Below, piece after piece: positions 32,811 through 41,706 of a stretch of 64,000 nucleotides of DNA. The DNA is from Nocardia vinacea NBRC 16497. GTDB lineage: Bacteria; Actinomycetota; Actinomycetes; Mycobacteriales; Mycobacteriaceae. The notes beneath the pieces are model-generated. The model saw nothing but the letters and a program-made list of their open reading frames with translations. It was not told the DNA's origin and ran no database searches. Within the stretch, counting starts at the first letter, position 1; each line of letters starts with the position of its first letter. A program made the translations under genes and the position numbers. The DNA is taken from NCBI RefSeq assembly GCF_000308835.1, contig NZ_BAGN01000416.1, positions 1 through 64,000 on the forward strand, written 5' to 3'.

Positions 32811-33713
32811 ATGGATGTCCGATTGACGAGTGAACAGCGGCAATTGCGGGACGCCGCCGCGAAATTGGCCGATGACCTCGGCCCCGGCTCGGTACTCGAC
32901 CTCGACGACGCGGCGCGGGTGACCCGACTGGAGAAGGCGGTCGACCAGACCGGCTGGCGGGCACTGCGTTCGGATGGCGCCTCCGGAGTCGAGGTGGCGA
33001 TCGTGGCCGAGGAGTTCGGGCGCGGACTGGTAGACGTGCCGTTTCTGGGGCCGGTACTGGCCGACGATCTGCGTGGTCCGGCCGATGACGATCAGCGCTG
33101 GACCGTCGCTGTGGCGGCCAGGGCGATCGACGCGCACGGCGCCGAGCGGGCGCTGGTGATCGACGACGGCCAGTTGCTCGTCGGCGGGGTCGGTACCGAA
33201 CTCCCCGGTGCGGATCTCACCAGGGTCGACGCGGAGTTCATCGGTCGACCCGACTTCCTCGGCGAACTGTCCGCCGATCAGGTGGCCCAGTGGCGGGCCT
33301 TGGCGCTGGTGGCCACCACCGCCGATCTGGTCGGTGTCGCCCGCGGCGCGCAGTCTCTCGCCGTCGATTACGCGAAAGTCCGTGCGCAGTACGGCAATAC
33401 GATCGGCTCGTATCAAGCGGTCGCGCACCTGCTCGCCGAGAGCCAGGCCCTGATCGAGGGGTCGATCAGCGTCGCGCGCCACGCGGCCTGGTCGGTCGAC
33501 GAATTGCCGCACGCCGAGTCGATGCGGGCGGCGCGGATCGCGAAGCTGTACTGCGCGCGTGCTGCGCGGACGGTATGCGAGACCGCGATTCAAGTGCACG
33601 GCGGCATCGGCAACACCTGGGAGTGCCTCGCGCACGTATACCTGCGCCGGGCCCTGACCTCGACCGAATTGTTCCCCGTCAGCCTGGAGGAGATCGACCT
33701 TGGACTTTCGTGA
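32811..33713 (+). CDS. Acyl-CoA dehydrogenase-like, beta-type subunit of a pair
   Basis: The 300-residue protein has a short N-terminal half without the SEPGSGSD loop and a conserved C-terminal domain: DYAKVRAQYGNTIGSYQAVAHLLAESQALIEG and CETAIQVHGGIGNTWECLAHVYLRRAL. The Glu in NTWECLAH is a candidate catalytic base. ATG 32811 has GAGGAG upstream. It overlaps the next dehydrogenase by 14 nt, so the two products probably form an alpha2beta2 enzyme. It lies just after the TnpB element; no copy of the operator is visible immediately upstream. Confidence 0.9.
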   Translation: MDVRLTSEQRQLRDAAAKLADDLGPGSVLDLDDAARVTRLEKAVDQTGWRALRSDGASGVEVAIVAEEFGRGLVDVPFLGPVLADDLRGPADDDQRWTVAVAARAIDAHGAERALVIDDGQLLVGGVGTELPGADLTRVDAEFIGRPDFLGELSADQVAQWRALALVATTADLVGVARGAQSLAVDYAKVRAQYGNTIGSYQAVAHLLAESQALIEGSISVARHAAWSVDELPHAESMRAARIAKLYCARAARTVCETAIQVHGGIGNTWECLAHVYLRRALTSTELFPVSLEEIDLGLS

Positions 33714-34788
33714 TGCACCGCAGGAGGCCGAATTCCGGGACCGGCTGCGCGCCTGGCTGACCGAGGTGGCCGGTACCTTTCCGACCTCGGGCGACGAATA
33801 CTGGGCGCGGCAGGGCGAATGGCATCAGGCGCTCTACGCGGCCGGATTCTTCGGACTGTCGTGGCCGCGAGAATTCGGTGGCCACGACCTTTCGCCGGTC
33901 TACGACGTCATCCTGGACGAGGAGTTGGCGATCGCTGGTGCGCCGCCGCGGCCCAGCCTCGGCTACCTGGTCGCAGGCCTCGGACGGCACGCGAGCAAGG
34001 AACTGCGGCAACGGTTCCTGCCCGGCATGATCAACGGCACCGAGCGCTGGTGCCAGGGCTTCAGCGAGCCGGGAGCGGGCTCGGATCTGGCCGCGCTGAC
34101 GACCACCGCGACGCGCGAGGGCGACCACTACGTCATCAACGGCCACAAGATCTGGACCAGCTATTCCGATGTCGCCGACTGGTGCCTGCTCTTGGCGCGT
34201 ACCGATCCGGATGTCCCACGGCACAAAGGCATTTCGGCATTCATCATCTCGATGAAGCAGCCGGGTGTGCAGCAGCGGCCATTGCGGATGATCAGCGGAG
34301 TGACCCGGGAATTCGGTCAGGTGGAATTCGACGGGGCGATCGTGCCCGCGGATCAGCTGGTCGGGGCGCCCGGGGAGGGCTGGAAGCTGGCAATGACCGT
34401 CGTCGGACACGAACGCGAGCCATCCACCCTGGGATTCGCGGCTCGATACGGAAAACTGGTGCGCCAGTTGGCTGCTCGCGTCGAGGGCAAGGCGCCCGAG
34501 GAACTCGCCTGGGCGGCGGTGCAGACCGAAATGCTGCGCCTGCATGTGCGGCGCCGGCTCTCCGAGCAGCTCGACGGTGTCACCCACGGGCCCGATGGGT
34601 CGCTGGACAAACTGCTCATGACCTGGGTCGACCAGGCGGTCGGCCACGCGGCGCTGGCTGTCGGCGGTACCCGCGATCCGGAGCTGCTCGGGTCCTACTT
34701 CTACAGCCGCGCACAGAGCGTCATGGGTGGTACCTCGCAGATACAGAAGAACATCATCGCCGCGCGCATCCTTGGATTGGGAGTTTGA
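33700..34788 (+). CDS. Acyl-CoA dehydrogenase, alpha-type subunit of a pair
   Basis: The 362-residue FadE-like protein has WCQGFSEPGAGSDLAAL, YVINGHKIWTSYSDVADW and C-terminal VMGGTSQIQKNIIAARILGLG. It starts at TTG 33700, which follows GGAGG with suitable spacing and overlaps the beta subunit. It is the third alpha/beta dehydrogenase pair in the window, pointing to successive dehydrogenations of bulky acyl-CoA intermediates. Confidence 0.92.
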   Translation: MDFRDAPQEAEFRDRLRAWLTEVAGTFPTSGDEYWARQGEWHQALYAAGFFGLSWPREFGGHDLSPVYDVILDEELAIAGAPPRPSLGYLVAGLGRHASKELRQRFLPGMINGTERWCQGFSEPGAGSDLAALTTTATREGDHYVINGHKIWTSYSDVADWCLLLARTDPDVPRHKGISAFIISMKQPGVQQRPLRMISGVTREFGQVEFDGAIVPADQLVGAPGEGWKLAMTVVGHEREPSTLGFAARYGKLVRQLAARVEGKAPEELAWAAVQTEMLRLHVRRRLSEQLDGVTHGPDGSLDKLLMTWVDQAVGHAALAVGGTRDPELLGSYFYSRAQSVMGGTSQIQKNIIAARILGLGV

Positions 34789-34789
34789 A

Positions 34790-35554
34790 ATGTACGACAT
34801 GCCAGCCGAAATCGATGTTCGTGCCGAGGGACCGGTCCGGATCATCACGCTGAACCGACCCGATGCCCTCAACGCCGTCAACGATCCGCTGCATGCCGGG
34901 CTCGCCCGGCTGTGGCCCCGGCTCAGCGCGGACAGCGGGGCGCGGGTAGCAGTGCTGACCGGCGCGGGCCGTGCCTTCTCCGCGGGCGGCGATTTCACCT
35001 ACCTCGAGGAACTCAGCCGCGATAGCGATCTGCGCGCCAAGACAATTGCCGACGGCCGCGACATCGTGCTCGGAATGGCCCGCTGCCGGATCCCGGTGAT
35101 CGCCGCGGTCAACGGTCCGGCAGTCGGTCTCGGCTGCAGCCTTGTCGCGTTGAGCGACATGGTCTACATCGCCGAAACCGCGTATCTGGCCGACCCGCAC
35201 GTGCAGGTCGGGTTGGTCGCCGCCGACGGCGGCCCCCTCACCTGGCCCCTGCACACCAGCATGCTGCTGGCCAAGGAATACGCGATCACCGGCGCGCGGA
35301 TCCCCGCCGCGAGGGCACGCGAGATGGGCCTGGCCAACCATGTCGTCGAAGATCCGGTCGCCGAGGCGCTGGCGTGTGCCCAACGGATGCTCGAACTTCC
35401 GCAGCAGGCGGTGGAGAGCACCAAGCGCGTGCTCAACCTGCAACTCGAGCATGCCGTACTGGCCACACTCGACTACGCCCTGGCGGCCGAGGATCTGACG
35501 TTCCAGAGTGCGGACTTCCGGGCCAACATCGCCAAGCTCACGGCAAAGCGCTGA
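34790..35554 (+). CDS. Enoyl-CoA hydratase/isomerase family protein
   Basis: The 254-residue crotonase-fold protein has IITLNRPDALNAV, the oxyanion segment AFSAGGDFTYL and NGPAVGLGCSLVALSDMVYIAE, followed by QVGLVAADGGPLTWPL. The catalytic Glu positions of true hydratases are not clear (Asp in AADGG), so it may be an isomerase or a specialised hydratase. It starts 1 nt after the dehydrogenase stop and is the last gene of this trio. Confidence 0.92.
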   Translation: MYDMPAEIDVRAEGPVRIITLNRPDALNAVNDPLHAGLARLWPRLSADSGARVAVLTGAGRAFSAGGDFTYLEELSRDSDLRAKTIADGRDIVLGMARCRIPVIAAVNGPAVGLGCSLVALSDMVYIAETAYLADPHVQVGLVAADGGPLTWPLHTSMLLAKEYAITGARIPAARAREMGLANHVVEDPVAEALACAQRMLELPQQAVESTKRVLNLQLEHAVLATLDYALAAEDLTFQSADFRANIAKLTAKR

Positions 35555-35575
35555 GGGTTACGGCAAAGGCTCTGT

Positions 35576-36643
35576 TCAAGCGGCCGTCTCCTGGGCGATG
35601 GCGGCCGCGAAGGCGTCCACATCGGCCTCGGTGGTGTCGAACGAGCACATCCAACGGACCTCGCCGGTGCGTTCGTCCCAGGTGTGGAAGCGGAACCGCT
35701 TCTGCAGCCGTTCGGTGACCTCCCGGGGCAGTATGGCGAAAACGGCGTTGGCCTGGACCGGCCGGACGATCTCGACGCCGGGCACTGGGGCGACGGCCGT
35801 GGCAAGCCGGGCCGCCATCGCGTTGGCGTGCCGGGCGTTGCTCAGCCACAGGTCGCCCTCGAGCAGCGCGACGAGCTGCGCCGACACGTACCGCATTTTG
35901 GATGCCAGCTGCAGCGCCGTCTTGCGCAGGTACCGCACGCCGCGCACCGCGTCCGGGTTGAGCACCACGATCGCCTCCCCGAGCATCAAGCCATTCTTGG
36001 TGCCGCCGAAGGACATCACGTCCACCCCGGCGTCGGTGGTGAACGCGCGCAGCGGCAGGTCGAGCGCGGCGGCCGCGTTGGCCAGCCGGGCGCCGTCCAC
36101 ATGCAGCAGCATGCCGCGCTCGCGCGCCAGCGCGCCGATGGCCGCGATTTCGCCGGGCGTGTAGAGGGTGCCGAACTCGGTGCTTTGGGTGATGGAGACG
36201 ACCTTGGGCTGGGCGTGGTGCTCCTCGCCGAAGCCCCGCGCGTAACGGTCGAGCAGTTCCGGCGTCAGCTTGCCGTCCGGGGTGGGCACCGGGATCAGCT
36301 TGAGCCCGGCTACCTTCTCGGGTGCGCCGCACTCGTCCAGGTTGATGTGCGCGGATTCCGGGCAGACCACCGCGCTCCACCGGTCGCACATCGCCTGCAG
36401 CCCAACCACGTTGGCGCCGCTGCCGTTGAAGACCGGATAGACATCGGCGCGCTCGCCGAAATGGCCCTTGATCAGCTCGCGCAGCCGAGTGGTGTGGATG
36501 TCCGCACCGTAGGCAGGCTGGTGGCCGGAGTTGGCGGCGGCCAGCGCCGCCATGATGTCCGGGTGCACCGAGGCGTTGTTGTCACTGGCGAAACCGCGCA
36601 GCGGCTCGCCCTCGTCGGCAGGCTCGGTAAAGGTGTCGCTCAC
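35576..36643 (-). CDS. PLP-dependent threonine-aldolase-like / beta-eliminating lyase family enzyme
   Basis: The 355-residue fold-type I PLP enzyme has FASDNNASVHPDIMAAL, YGADIHTTRLRELI, the PLP-contacting Asp/His segment LLHVDGARLANAAAAL and the Schiff-base Lys in SFGGTKNGLM. This matches low-specificity L-threonine (allo-threonine) aldolases. Its ATG overlaps the ectoine synthase stop as ATGA, so the two genes are an operon. A role beside EctC is not part of known ectoine biosynthesis; the actual substrate is unknown. Confidence 0.9.
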   Translation of the reverse strand: MSDTFTEPADEGEPLRGFASDNNASVHPDIMAALAAANSGHQPAYGADIHTTRLRELIKGHFGERADVYPVFNGSGANVVGLQAMCDRWSAVVCPESAHINLDECGAPEKVAGLKLIPVPTPDGKLTPELLDRYARGFGEEHHAQPKVVSITQSTEFGTLYTPGEIAAIGALARERGMLLHVDGARLANAAAALDLPLRAFTTDAGVDVMSFGGTKNGLMLGEAIVVLNPDAVRGVRYLRKTALQLASKMRYVSAQLVALLEGDLWLSNARHANAMAARLATAVAPVPGVEIVRPVQANAVFAILPREVTERLQKRFRFHTWDERTGEVRWMCSFDTTEADVDAFAAAIAQETAA

Positions 36644-37035
36644 TGATCCTCTTCCGTAAGCAGCGGGAAGGCGCCGTTCTCGTCGTGGACCTCCCGCCCG
36701 GTGAGGGGCGGATTGAACACGCAGACCGCGCGGAACTGGGTGTGGGCGCGCAGAGTGTGGTGCTGGTGCGCGTCGACCAGGTACATCACGCCGGGCTCGA
36801 GACGGTGCTTTTCACCGGTCTCGTCGTCGACCAGTTCGCCCCGCCCCTCGATGACGTAGACGGCCTCGACGTGGTTGGCGTACCACATCTTGATCTCGGT
36901 ACCCGCGTCCACCACGGTGTCGTTCAAGGAGAAGCCGACCTTCTCCTCGGCGAGCACCAGGCGACGGCTATTCCACGTGGGGCCCTTCACTTCTCGCTCG
37001 GTGCCGATGATCTCTTTCAGTGAACGGACGATCAT
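36640..37035 (-). CDS. ectC: L-ectoine synthase, orphan copy
   Basis: The 131-residue cupin-type enzyme matches EctC: MIVRSLKEIIGTEREV, RRLVLAEEKVGFSLNDT, metal ligand region KMWYANHVEAVYVIEGRGEL, GVMYLVDAHQHHTLRA and CVFNPPLTGREVHDENGAFPL. EctC closes N-gamma-acetyl-diaminobutyrate to ectoine. Neither ectA nor ectB flanks it; instead it is coupled to a threonine-aldolase-like gene. It is therefore an orphan ectC that may use imported or remote substrate, or do a related cyclisation or hydrolysis. Confidence 0.95.
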   Translation of the reverse strand: MIVRSLKEIIGTEREVKGPTWNSRRLVLAEEKVGFSLNDTVVDAGTEIKMWYANHVEAVYVIEGRGELVDDETGEKHRLEPGVMYLVDAHQHHTLRAHTQFRAVCVFNPPLTGREVHDENGAFPLLTEEDQ

Positions 37036-37426
37036 GGAGTACGTTTCCTTCGTCTCGTGCGTTTCCTGCGAACACTAAGATCATGGCTGCTGGTGCGGCT
37101 TCCCCGACAGTGGCAGGAACGCCCCCTATAGCTAAGATCGCGCCATACCTCCCTTGGTATGACCAAGGGTCTGCTCTTCGGAGCGGGAGCTGGTCGGCGG
37201 GAACGACGTGGCCGGTTACGAAGCGCGGACATGTGGCAGAAGCGAACGTCCTGTGCCACAGCGGATCTCGTCGGGTCGACCGCGCCATAAGCGGCAGGCA
37301 AGGTGGTGGTCGCGAAGGGGTCCGGCGGCGTGGATTTCCGCGGCCTGGTCCGCTTGCGGGGCGACGCCCGCCGACTGGTCCAGCGGCGCCAACGGGGCGA
37401 TGACCAGGCCCGCGGGCCGAGTACTG
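37036..37426. other. Gap of about 390 bp with a strong palindrome
   Basis: No gene is supported here. The clearest element is CCCTTGGT-ATG-ACCAAGGG at 37151-37169, an 8-bp perfect inverted repeat with a 3-nt centre, 116 bp upstream of the ectC start. It has no T-run, so an operator or an RNA hairpin in the ectC leader is more likely than a terminator. Confidence 0.55.
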
Positions 37427-38635
37427 CTACCAGTACTGATGCCGTTTTCCGTCGGTATCGGCGATGAAGATGACCGCGTCGGCGCCGTCCAATTCTGTTG
37501 GGGTGAGCGGGATGTGGCCGGGCACGATCGGTTCGCCCGGACCGATCGACGGCGGAAGCACGGCACGCAGGGCCTGTGCCGGGAACAAGGCGCGGCGGGT
37601 GGTCGCCTCGGCCAACATGCCCTGAAGGGTGCCGAGATCGCTGTGGGGGTTGGCATCGGTTGCCAGAAACGCATAACGCTCGCCGAGGGTGAGCGCGACA
37701 AGCGCTCCAGCGCTTGCCCAACTCGGCGCGTCCTCGCCGACCGACTGTGTGCGTTGCAGGTGGGCGTTGTGCGCGAACACCAGGCTCGGCCCGCGTCGCT
37801 GTTCCTGGGCCACGATCGCGAGCAGGTTCTCGGCCATCATCTCGGTGCGCAAGCTGAGCAGAGTCGCGATGCGATCAGGAGCGGGGCAGGCCATGGCCGC
37901 GTGATAGCGCAGCAGGCCCTGGGCGGTGCGCGCGTGCGCGGCGGCGAGTGCATAGCCGATGGGGTCGGCGCGGTGCAGGTCGGGTGCCGCGCGGCGCAGC
38001 GTGCTGGCGAGGTCGTCGGCGACGATGCGTAGGGCGCGGGCACGGTCGGAGTCGCCGATGGAGGCTGCCGGATCGAACATGGCCGCCGGGTTCGTCCAGT
38101 CCGTGTCCTCGCCGAGCAGCGTGTCGAGGTCGTGGACTGATTCGGGCCGTAGCGCCGCGGGCAGATAGTCGTTGATCGAGGACAGCGCGTGTCGCGGGCT
38201 CGGCGCACCGGAGTACTCCGTCGGCGCGTCGAAGCCGTGGAAGCGAACCCGATCCTGCGGCGCACAGCCGGCATTGTGCGCGCGGAGCCATTCGACGAGT
38301 TCGCGGTTGCCCGGAACGGCGCCGAACCCGTGGCTGAACCCGGTCGCGAGCACCGTGTCGATCTCCGCCGTTGCCCCGGCGACGTAGTCATCGACCACGG
38401 ACGCGGCAAAGACATCGGTCTCCAGCACGATCGACCGGTACCCCCGTTCGACGAGGTGGCCGAGGATTTCGTTGCGCAGCAACGGGAATGCCTCGATCCC
38501 GTGGGTCGGCTCGCCTAGGGCGAGCAGGGTCGGCGGCTCGGTCCGCGCGGCGATCAGCTCGTCGAGGGCACGGCCCAGGCCGACCGGGTCGTCGAGTTGG
38601 CGGCCGATCCCACGCAGTGATGCGGCAGTAGACAT
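37427..38635 (-). CDS. Erythromycin-esterase-like protein
   Basis: The 402-residue protein belongs to the Ere/succinoglycan-biosynthesis superfamily. Its presumed active-site residues include His in LALGEPTHGIEAFPLLRNE, Glu in SIVLETDVFAA and His residues in FAHNAHLQR. Known members hydrolyse the macrolactone ring of erythromycin, while many homologues have other or unknown esterase activity. ATG 38635 has AAAGGGG 6 nt upstream. It is divergent from a MerR-type regulator across a 112-bp gap containing a TACC-N6-GGTA inverted repeat. Confidence 0.88.
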   Translation of the reverse strand: MSTAASLRGIGRQLDDPVGLGRALDELIAARTEPPTLLALGEPTHGIEAFPLLRNEILGHLVERGYRSIVLETDVFAASVVDDYVAGATAEIDTVLATGFSHGFGAVPGNRELVEWLRAHNAGCAPQDRVRFHGFDAPTEYSGAPSPRHALSSINDYLPAALRPESVHDLDTLLGEDTDWTNPAAMFDPAASIGDSDRARALRIVADDLASTLRRAAPDLHRADPIGYALAAAHARTAQGLLRYHAAMACPAPDRIATLLSLRTEMMAENLLAIVAQEQRRGPSLVFAHNAHLQRTQSVGEDAPSWASAGALVALTLGERYAFLATDANPHSDLGTLQGMLAEATTRRALFPAQALRAVLPPSIGPGEPIVPGHIPLTPTELDGADAVIFIADTDGKRHQYW

Positions 38636-38657
38636 GAACACCCCTTTCGGACGTAAC

Positions 38658-38671
38658 TACCCTCGACGGTA
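38658..38671. promoter_or_regulatory. Small inverted repeat in the esterase/MerR divergent promoter
   Basis: TACC-CTCGAC-GGTA with flanking AAC and GTT on the outer sides forms a short dyad between the divergent esterase and MerR genes. MerR proteins bind dyads within the spacer of their target promoter, so it is a candidate operator. The match is short and not confirmed by a second copy. Confidence 0.35.
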
Positions 38672-38747
38672 TCGTTGAAGATTCGTGTGAAACTTCCGAA
38701 ATTTCTACCTTTAGTCCATAGATGAAAGCCTCAATCGGAGGTACAGG

Positions 38748-39443
38748 CTGCGCCCCATCGATCTCGCCCGGGAACACGGGTTGTCGGCCCAGGCGATCCG
38801 CAACTACGACGCCGCAGGCATCCTCCCGCCGACCGAGCGCAGCGAGACCGGTTACCGGCGATACACGTCCCTGCACGCGCAGGCCCTGCGCGCCTTCCTC
38901 GCATTGCGCGGCGGCCACGGACACCAGCAGGCAATGGAGATCATGCGCGCGACCAACCGGGGCGACACCGAGTCCGCCTACCGGCTCATCGACGCCACGC
39001 ACATCGCACTGCTCGCCGAACGCAACACCCGCACCGAGGTCGCGGCGGCCCTCGACAGCCTGTCCACCACGACACCGCCCCCTGTCAACGGCCGACCGCT
39101 GACCGTGGGCGAACTCGCGCGCCGGCTCGGCGTGCACCCGGCGACGCTGCGCACCTGGGAGACCGAGGGCATCCTGCGCCCCGAACGCGACCGGGCAACG
39201 GGCTACCGCCAATACGGACCGGACTGCGTGCGCGACGCCGAGATCGCACGACAACTGCGTCGAGGCGGGTACCCGCTGCACCAGGTCGCGCAGTTCATCG
39301 AGTCGCTGCGCGAGGCGGGCGGGGCGGACGCGTTGAGCACCTTCCTCGACTCCTGGCAGGACCGGCTCACCACGCGCAGCCGCAACCTTCTCGCCGGCGC
39401 GGCCCAACTCGACGCCTACTTCGCCCTGCTCGATCAGACGTAG
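38748..39443 (+). CDS. MerR-type regulator with two helix-turn-helix domains
   Basis: The 231-residue protein carries two MerR-like DNA-binding domains. The first reads IDLAREHGLSAQAIRNYDAAGILPPTERSETGYRRY (residues about 4-40), the second LTVGELARRLGVHPATLRTWETEGILRPERDRATGYRQY (about 117-155). To include the whole first domain the start must be near CTG 38748, which has GGAGG 6 nt upstream; an internal TTG (38781) would cut the first helix. It lies divergent from the esterase-like gene and probably controls it. No Cys metal-sensor motif is visible. Confidence 0.85.
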   Translation: MRPIDLAREHGLSAQAIRNYDAAGILPPTERSETGYRRYTSLHAQALRAFLALRGGHGHQQAMEIMRATNRGDTESAYRLIDATHIALLAERNTRTEVAAALDSLSTTTPPPVNGRPLTVGELARRLGVHPATLRTWETEGILRPERDRATGYRQYGPDCVRDAEIARQLRRGGYPLHQVAQFIESLREAGGADALSTFLDSWQDRLTTRSRNLLAGAAQLDAYFALLDQT

Positions 39444-39475
39444 CGAGGGCGGTCAACGGCTTTGCTCGCTCGAAC

Positions 39476-39507
39476 GCCTGGATCGCGGCGTTACGCGATA
39501 TCCAGGC
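39476..39507. terminator. Hairpin after the MerR gene
   Basis: GCCTGGATCGCG (39476-39487) pairs with CGCG-AT-ATCCAGGC (39494-39507), with a 6-nt loop and a 2-nt bulge. It lies 33 bp past the regulator stop, with no T-run, and fits a factor-independent actinobacterial terminator. Confidence 0.55.
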
Positions 39508-39550
39508 TGACAGTGCATCCCGGCCGTCTCGGCGTCATTAGAGTCGTCTC

Positions 39551-40453
39551 ATGATCGAGATCCCGGTGGCCTTCGCTCAGATCATGTCCGCCGGTGAAGG
39601 GGAACGCGGGCGCGCTTGGATCGTCGCCTTGCCTGGCCTCGTGGACGAGCTGCTGCAACGCTGGTCGTGCACACCGACGGGATCGGTGATGCATGGACAA
39701 GTCGGGATCGTTGTACCAGTGCGGTGCCGTGAACTGCCGCCCGCGGTCATCAAGGTGTCGTTCCCGCACCCCGGCAATGTCCACGAACCGGATGCGTACG
39801 CGACCTGGAACGGTAAAGGCGCAGCACATCTTTTCGCGCGTGACGACGACAACTTCGCGATGCTGCTGGAAAGGGCGTCGCACTGCACACTTGCCACCGT
39901 CACCGACCACGAGCAAGCCCTCACCATCCAGGGCGGACTGTCCCACCGGCTGGCCATCGCCGCGCCACCCGGACTACCGAAACTGTCCGACCAGGTCGAT
40001 CGCTGGGAACACGAGATCCTTTCCACCGCAGCGACCTTCGGTCATCCGCTGCCGCGTAAGGTCCTCGACGCCGCCGTTGCTACCCTGCGCGAGCTCGGTC
40101 CCGACCAACCCGACATCCTCGTGCACGGAGACCTGCACGACGCCAACATCTTGGCCTCCGATCGCGAACCCTGGCTCGCGATCGACCCCAAGACCTTTGT
40201 CGGAGACCCGGCGCACGACGCCCTCAATGTGATCCGCAGCCCCCGCTTCGACGACCTGCTCCGCTCCTCGAATATGCAGCCAACGGTGCTCCGTCTCCTC
40301 GATATCTATTGCGACGCAGCCCAAATCGACACCGACCGGGTACTTCGCTGGACTCAGGTCGGAGCAGTCCGGGAAGCGATGTGGGGGCGGCGGCACGGCG
40401 ACCCCGAATGGCTCATCAACGCCACCGACCAACTCGCCCAAGCGCTCACGTGA
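39551..40453 (+). CDS. Aminoglycoside-phosphotransferase-like kinase, APH(6)/hydroxyurea type
   Basis: The 300-residue protein resembles streptomycin 6-kinase / hydroxyurea phosphotransferases. It has the ATP-binding Lys in PPAVIKVSFPHPGNVHEPDAYATWNG, the Brenner loop HGDLHDANIL and the metal-binding AIDPKTFVGDPAHD. Family members inactivate streptomycin or hydroxyurea by phosphorylation; substrate range in environmental homologues is broad. It stands alone on the plus strand; resistance in this organism is inferred, not shown. Confidence 0.88.
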   Translation: MIEIPVAFAQIMSAGEGERGRAWIVALPGLVDELLQRWSCTPTGSVMHGQVGIVVPVRCRELPPAVIKVSFPHPGNVHEPDAYATWNGKGAAHLFARDDDNFAMLLERASHCTLATVTDHEQALTIQGGLSHRLAIAAPPGLPKLSDQVDRWEHEILSTAATFGHPLPRKVLDAAVATLRELGPDQPDILVHGDLHDANILASDREPWLAIDPKTFVGDPAHDALNVIRSPRFDDLLRSSNMQPTVLRLLDIYCDAAQIDTDRVLRWTQVGAVREAMWGRRHGDPEWLINATDQLAQALT

Positions 40454-40507
40454 ATGCCCGATCTCCGCCGATACACGGTGTGCGGACTCGGCTTCGGCCG
40501 TCTCGAC

Positions 40508-41320
40508 TTATGCCGAACGATGCTCCTGGACGCGGCGAAGCCATTCGGTGATGAGCGCCTTGACGAGGTCGCCCTGCTCGTGCGGCAGCGCGTGCCCGGC
40601 GCGGTCCAGCACCGCGAATGTGCCGCGGGGATAGTGCTCGACCAGATCCCAATGGCCTGCGAATCCCATTGCGGAGTCTTGGCGGCCTGCGATGATGAGG
40701 GTCGGGTTGGGATACGGTGGTCCGTCCTCGGGGCCGGGGCTCAGCCGCCAGCGTTCGCCGATCCGCGCCATCGCGCCCTGGTCGGCCAGGGGGATGGCGG
40801 GAGCCACATCATGCTGGAACCGCTCTTGCATGGCGGGTGTGTGCACCACAAAGTAGCCCTCGAATTCGGTCCGGTCGTCCGGGCTCAGAACGTCGCCCAG
40901 GTCGCCTGCGGCGTGCACCACCTGGTGTGCAGGTATGTCGCGCGGGTCCTCGATGAGGGGACAGCTGACGGCCAGACCGATCACCTGGTCACGGCGCCTG
41001 TTCGCGACCGCCCTGGCGAAATAGCCGCCGGCGGAATGACCGATAACCAGCAAATCCCGATCACCGATCACAACATCGACCAACCCGAGGACGAGCTCGA
41101 CCACATCGTCGGAGCTGTTGATCGTTTCCGGCGCCGGAGTGCGCCCCATACCCGGGAGATCCAGATAGATCCGCCGATAATCAGGTATGCCACCGAAGAT
41201 CGGCTCCATCGTCCCGACCATCTCGCGATGATCCACCCCCGAACCGTGCATCATCAAGATCGGAGTCCCGTTGCCGTGTTCGACGTAATGCACGGAAACG
41301 CCGTTGACGTTGCACTCCAT
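40508..41320 (-). CDS. Alpha/beta-hydrolase
   Basis: The 270-residue alpha/beta-hydrolase has the oxyanion segment MMHGSGVDHREM, DLPGMGRTPAP, the nucleophile elbow GHSAGG, an acidic residue in IIAGRQDSAMG and His in DRAGHALPHEQ. This is a complete Ser-Asp-His triad. The overall pattern is close to small esterases or prolyl-aminopeptidase-like hydrolases. No neighbours share its direction closely, so no pathway can be assigned. Confidence 0.9.
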   Translation of the reverse strand: MECNVNGVSVHYVEHGNGTPILMMHGSGVDHREMVGTMEPIFGGIPDYRRIYLDLPGMGRTPAPETINSSDDVVELVLGLVDVVIGDRDLLVIGHSAGGYFARAVANRRRDQVIGLAVSCPLIEDPRDIPAHQVVHAAGDLGDVLSPDDRTEFEGYFVVHTPAMQERFQHDVAPAIPLADQGAMARIGERWRLSPGPEDGPPYPNPTLIIAGRQDSAMGFAGHWDLVEHYPRGTFAVLDRAGHALPHEQGDLVKALITEWLRRVQEHRSA

Positions 41321-41706
41321 ATCGACACCCTAGTCGGCTGGAGGCGGCAGCAGAGCGCGGTTGCGCATCGCAACGATCCGCGCGGTTCGGTGAGGTGCGT
41401 CGATACCAGAACCGCGAAAGACGCAGCGAAGCACGAGTGATCAAGCGCGGCAATGAATTACATCGGACGAACATGGAACGGGGGCGCTACACGGGGCCGA
41501 GCGGCGGGCACGGCAGCCGGATTCCCAGAGTAGGTGGAAGGGACAGCCGCTGAGCCGACCATCACACAGCCGCGCGAGCTAGCGACCTCCGGCCGCGCAT
41601 TCAAAACCCTTGCCGGACAGTCTGTTACCGGTGAGGCTGCACAGAAGTTGATCGGGAGAGCACTCGACAAACGATGCGGCGGTCAACGGCGGCAGGGTCA
41701 GCGCGG
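41321..41706. other. Gap of about 390 bp with nothing recognised
   Basis: Open frames here are short, lack plausible ribosome-binding sites and look like shadows of flanking composition. I see no tRNA-like structure, long inverted repeat or operator copy. Confidence 0.5.

Noticed and set aside
35576..37035. Complete ectoine operon
   Set aside because: Only ectC is present; the neighbour is a PLP aldolase and no ectA, ectB or ectD is visible within the window.
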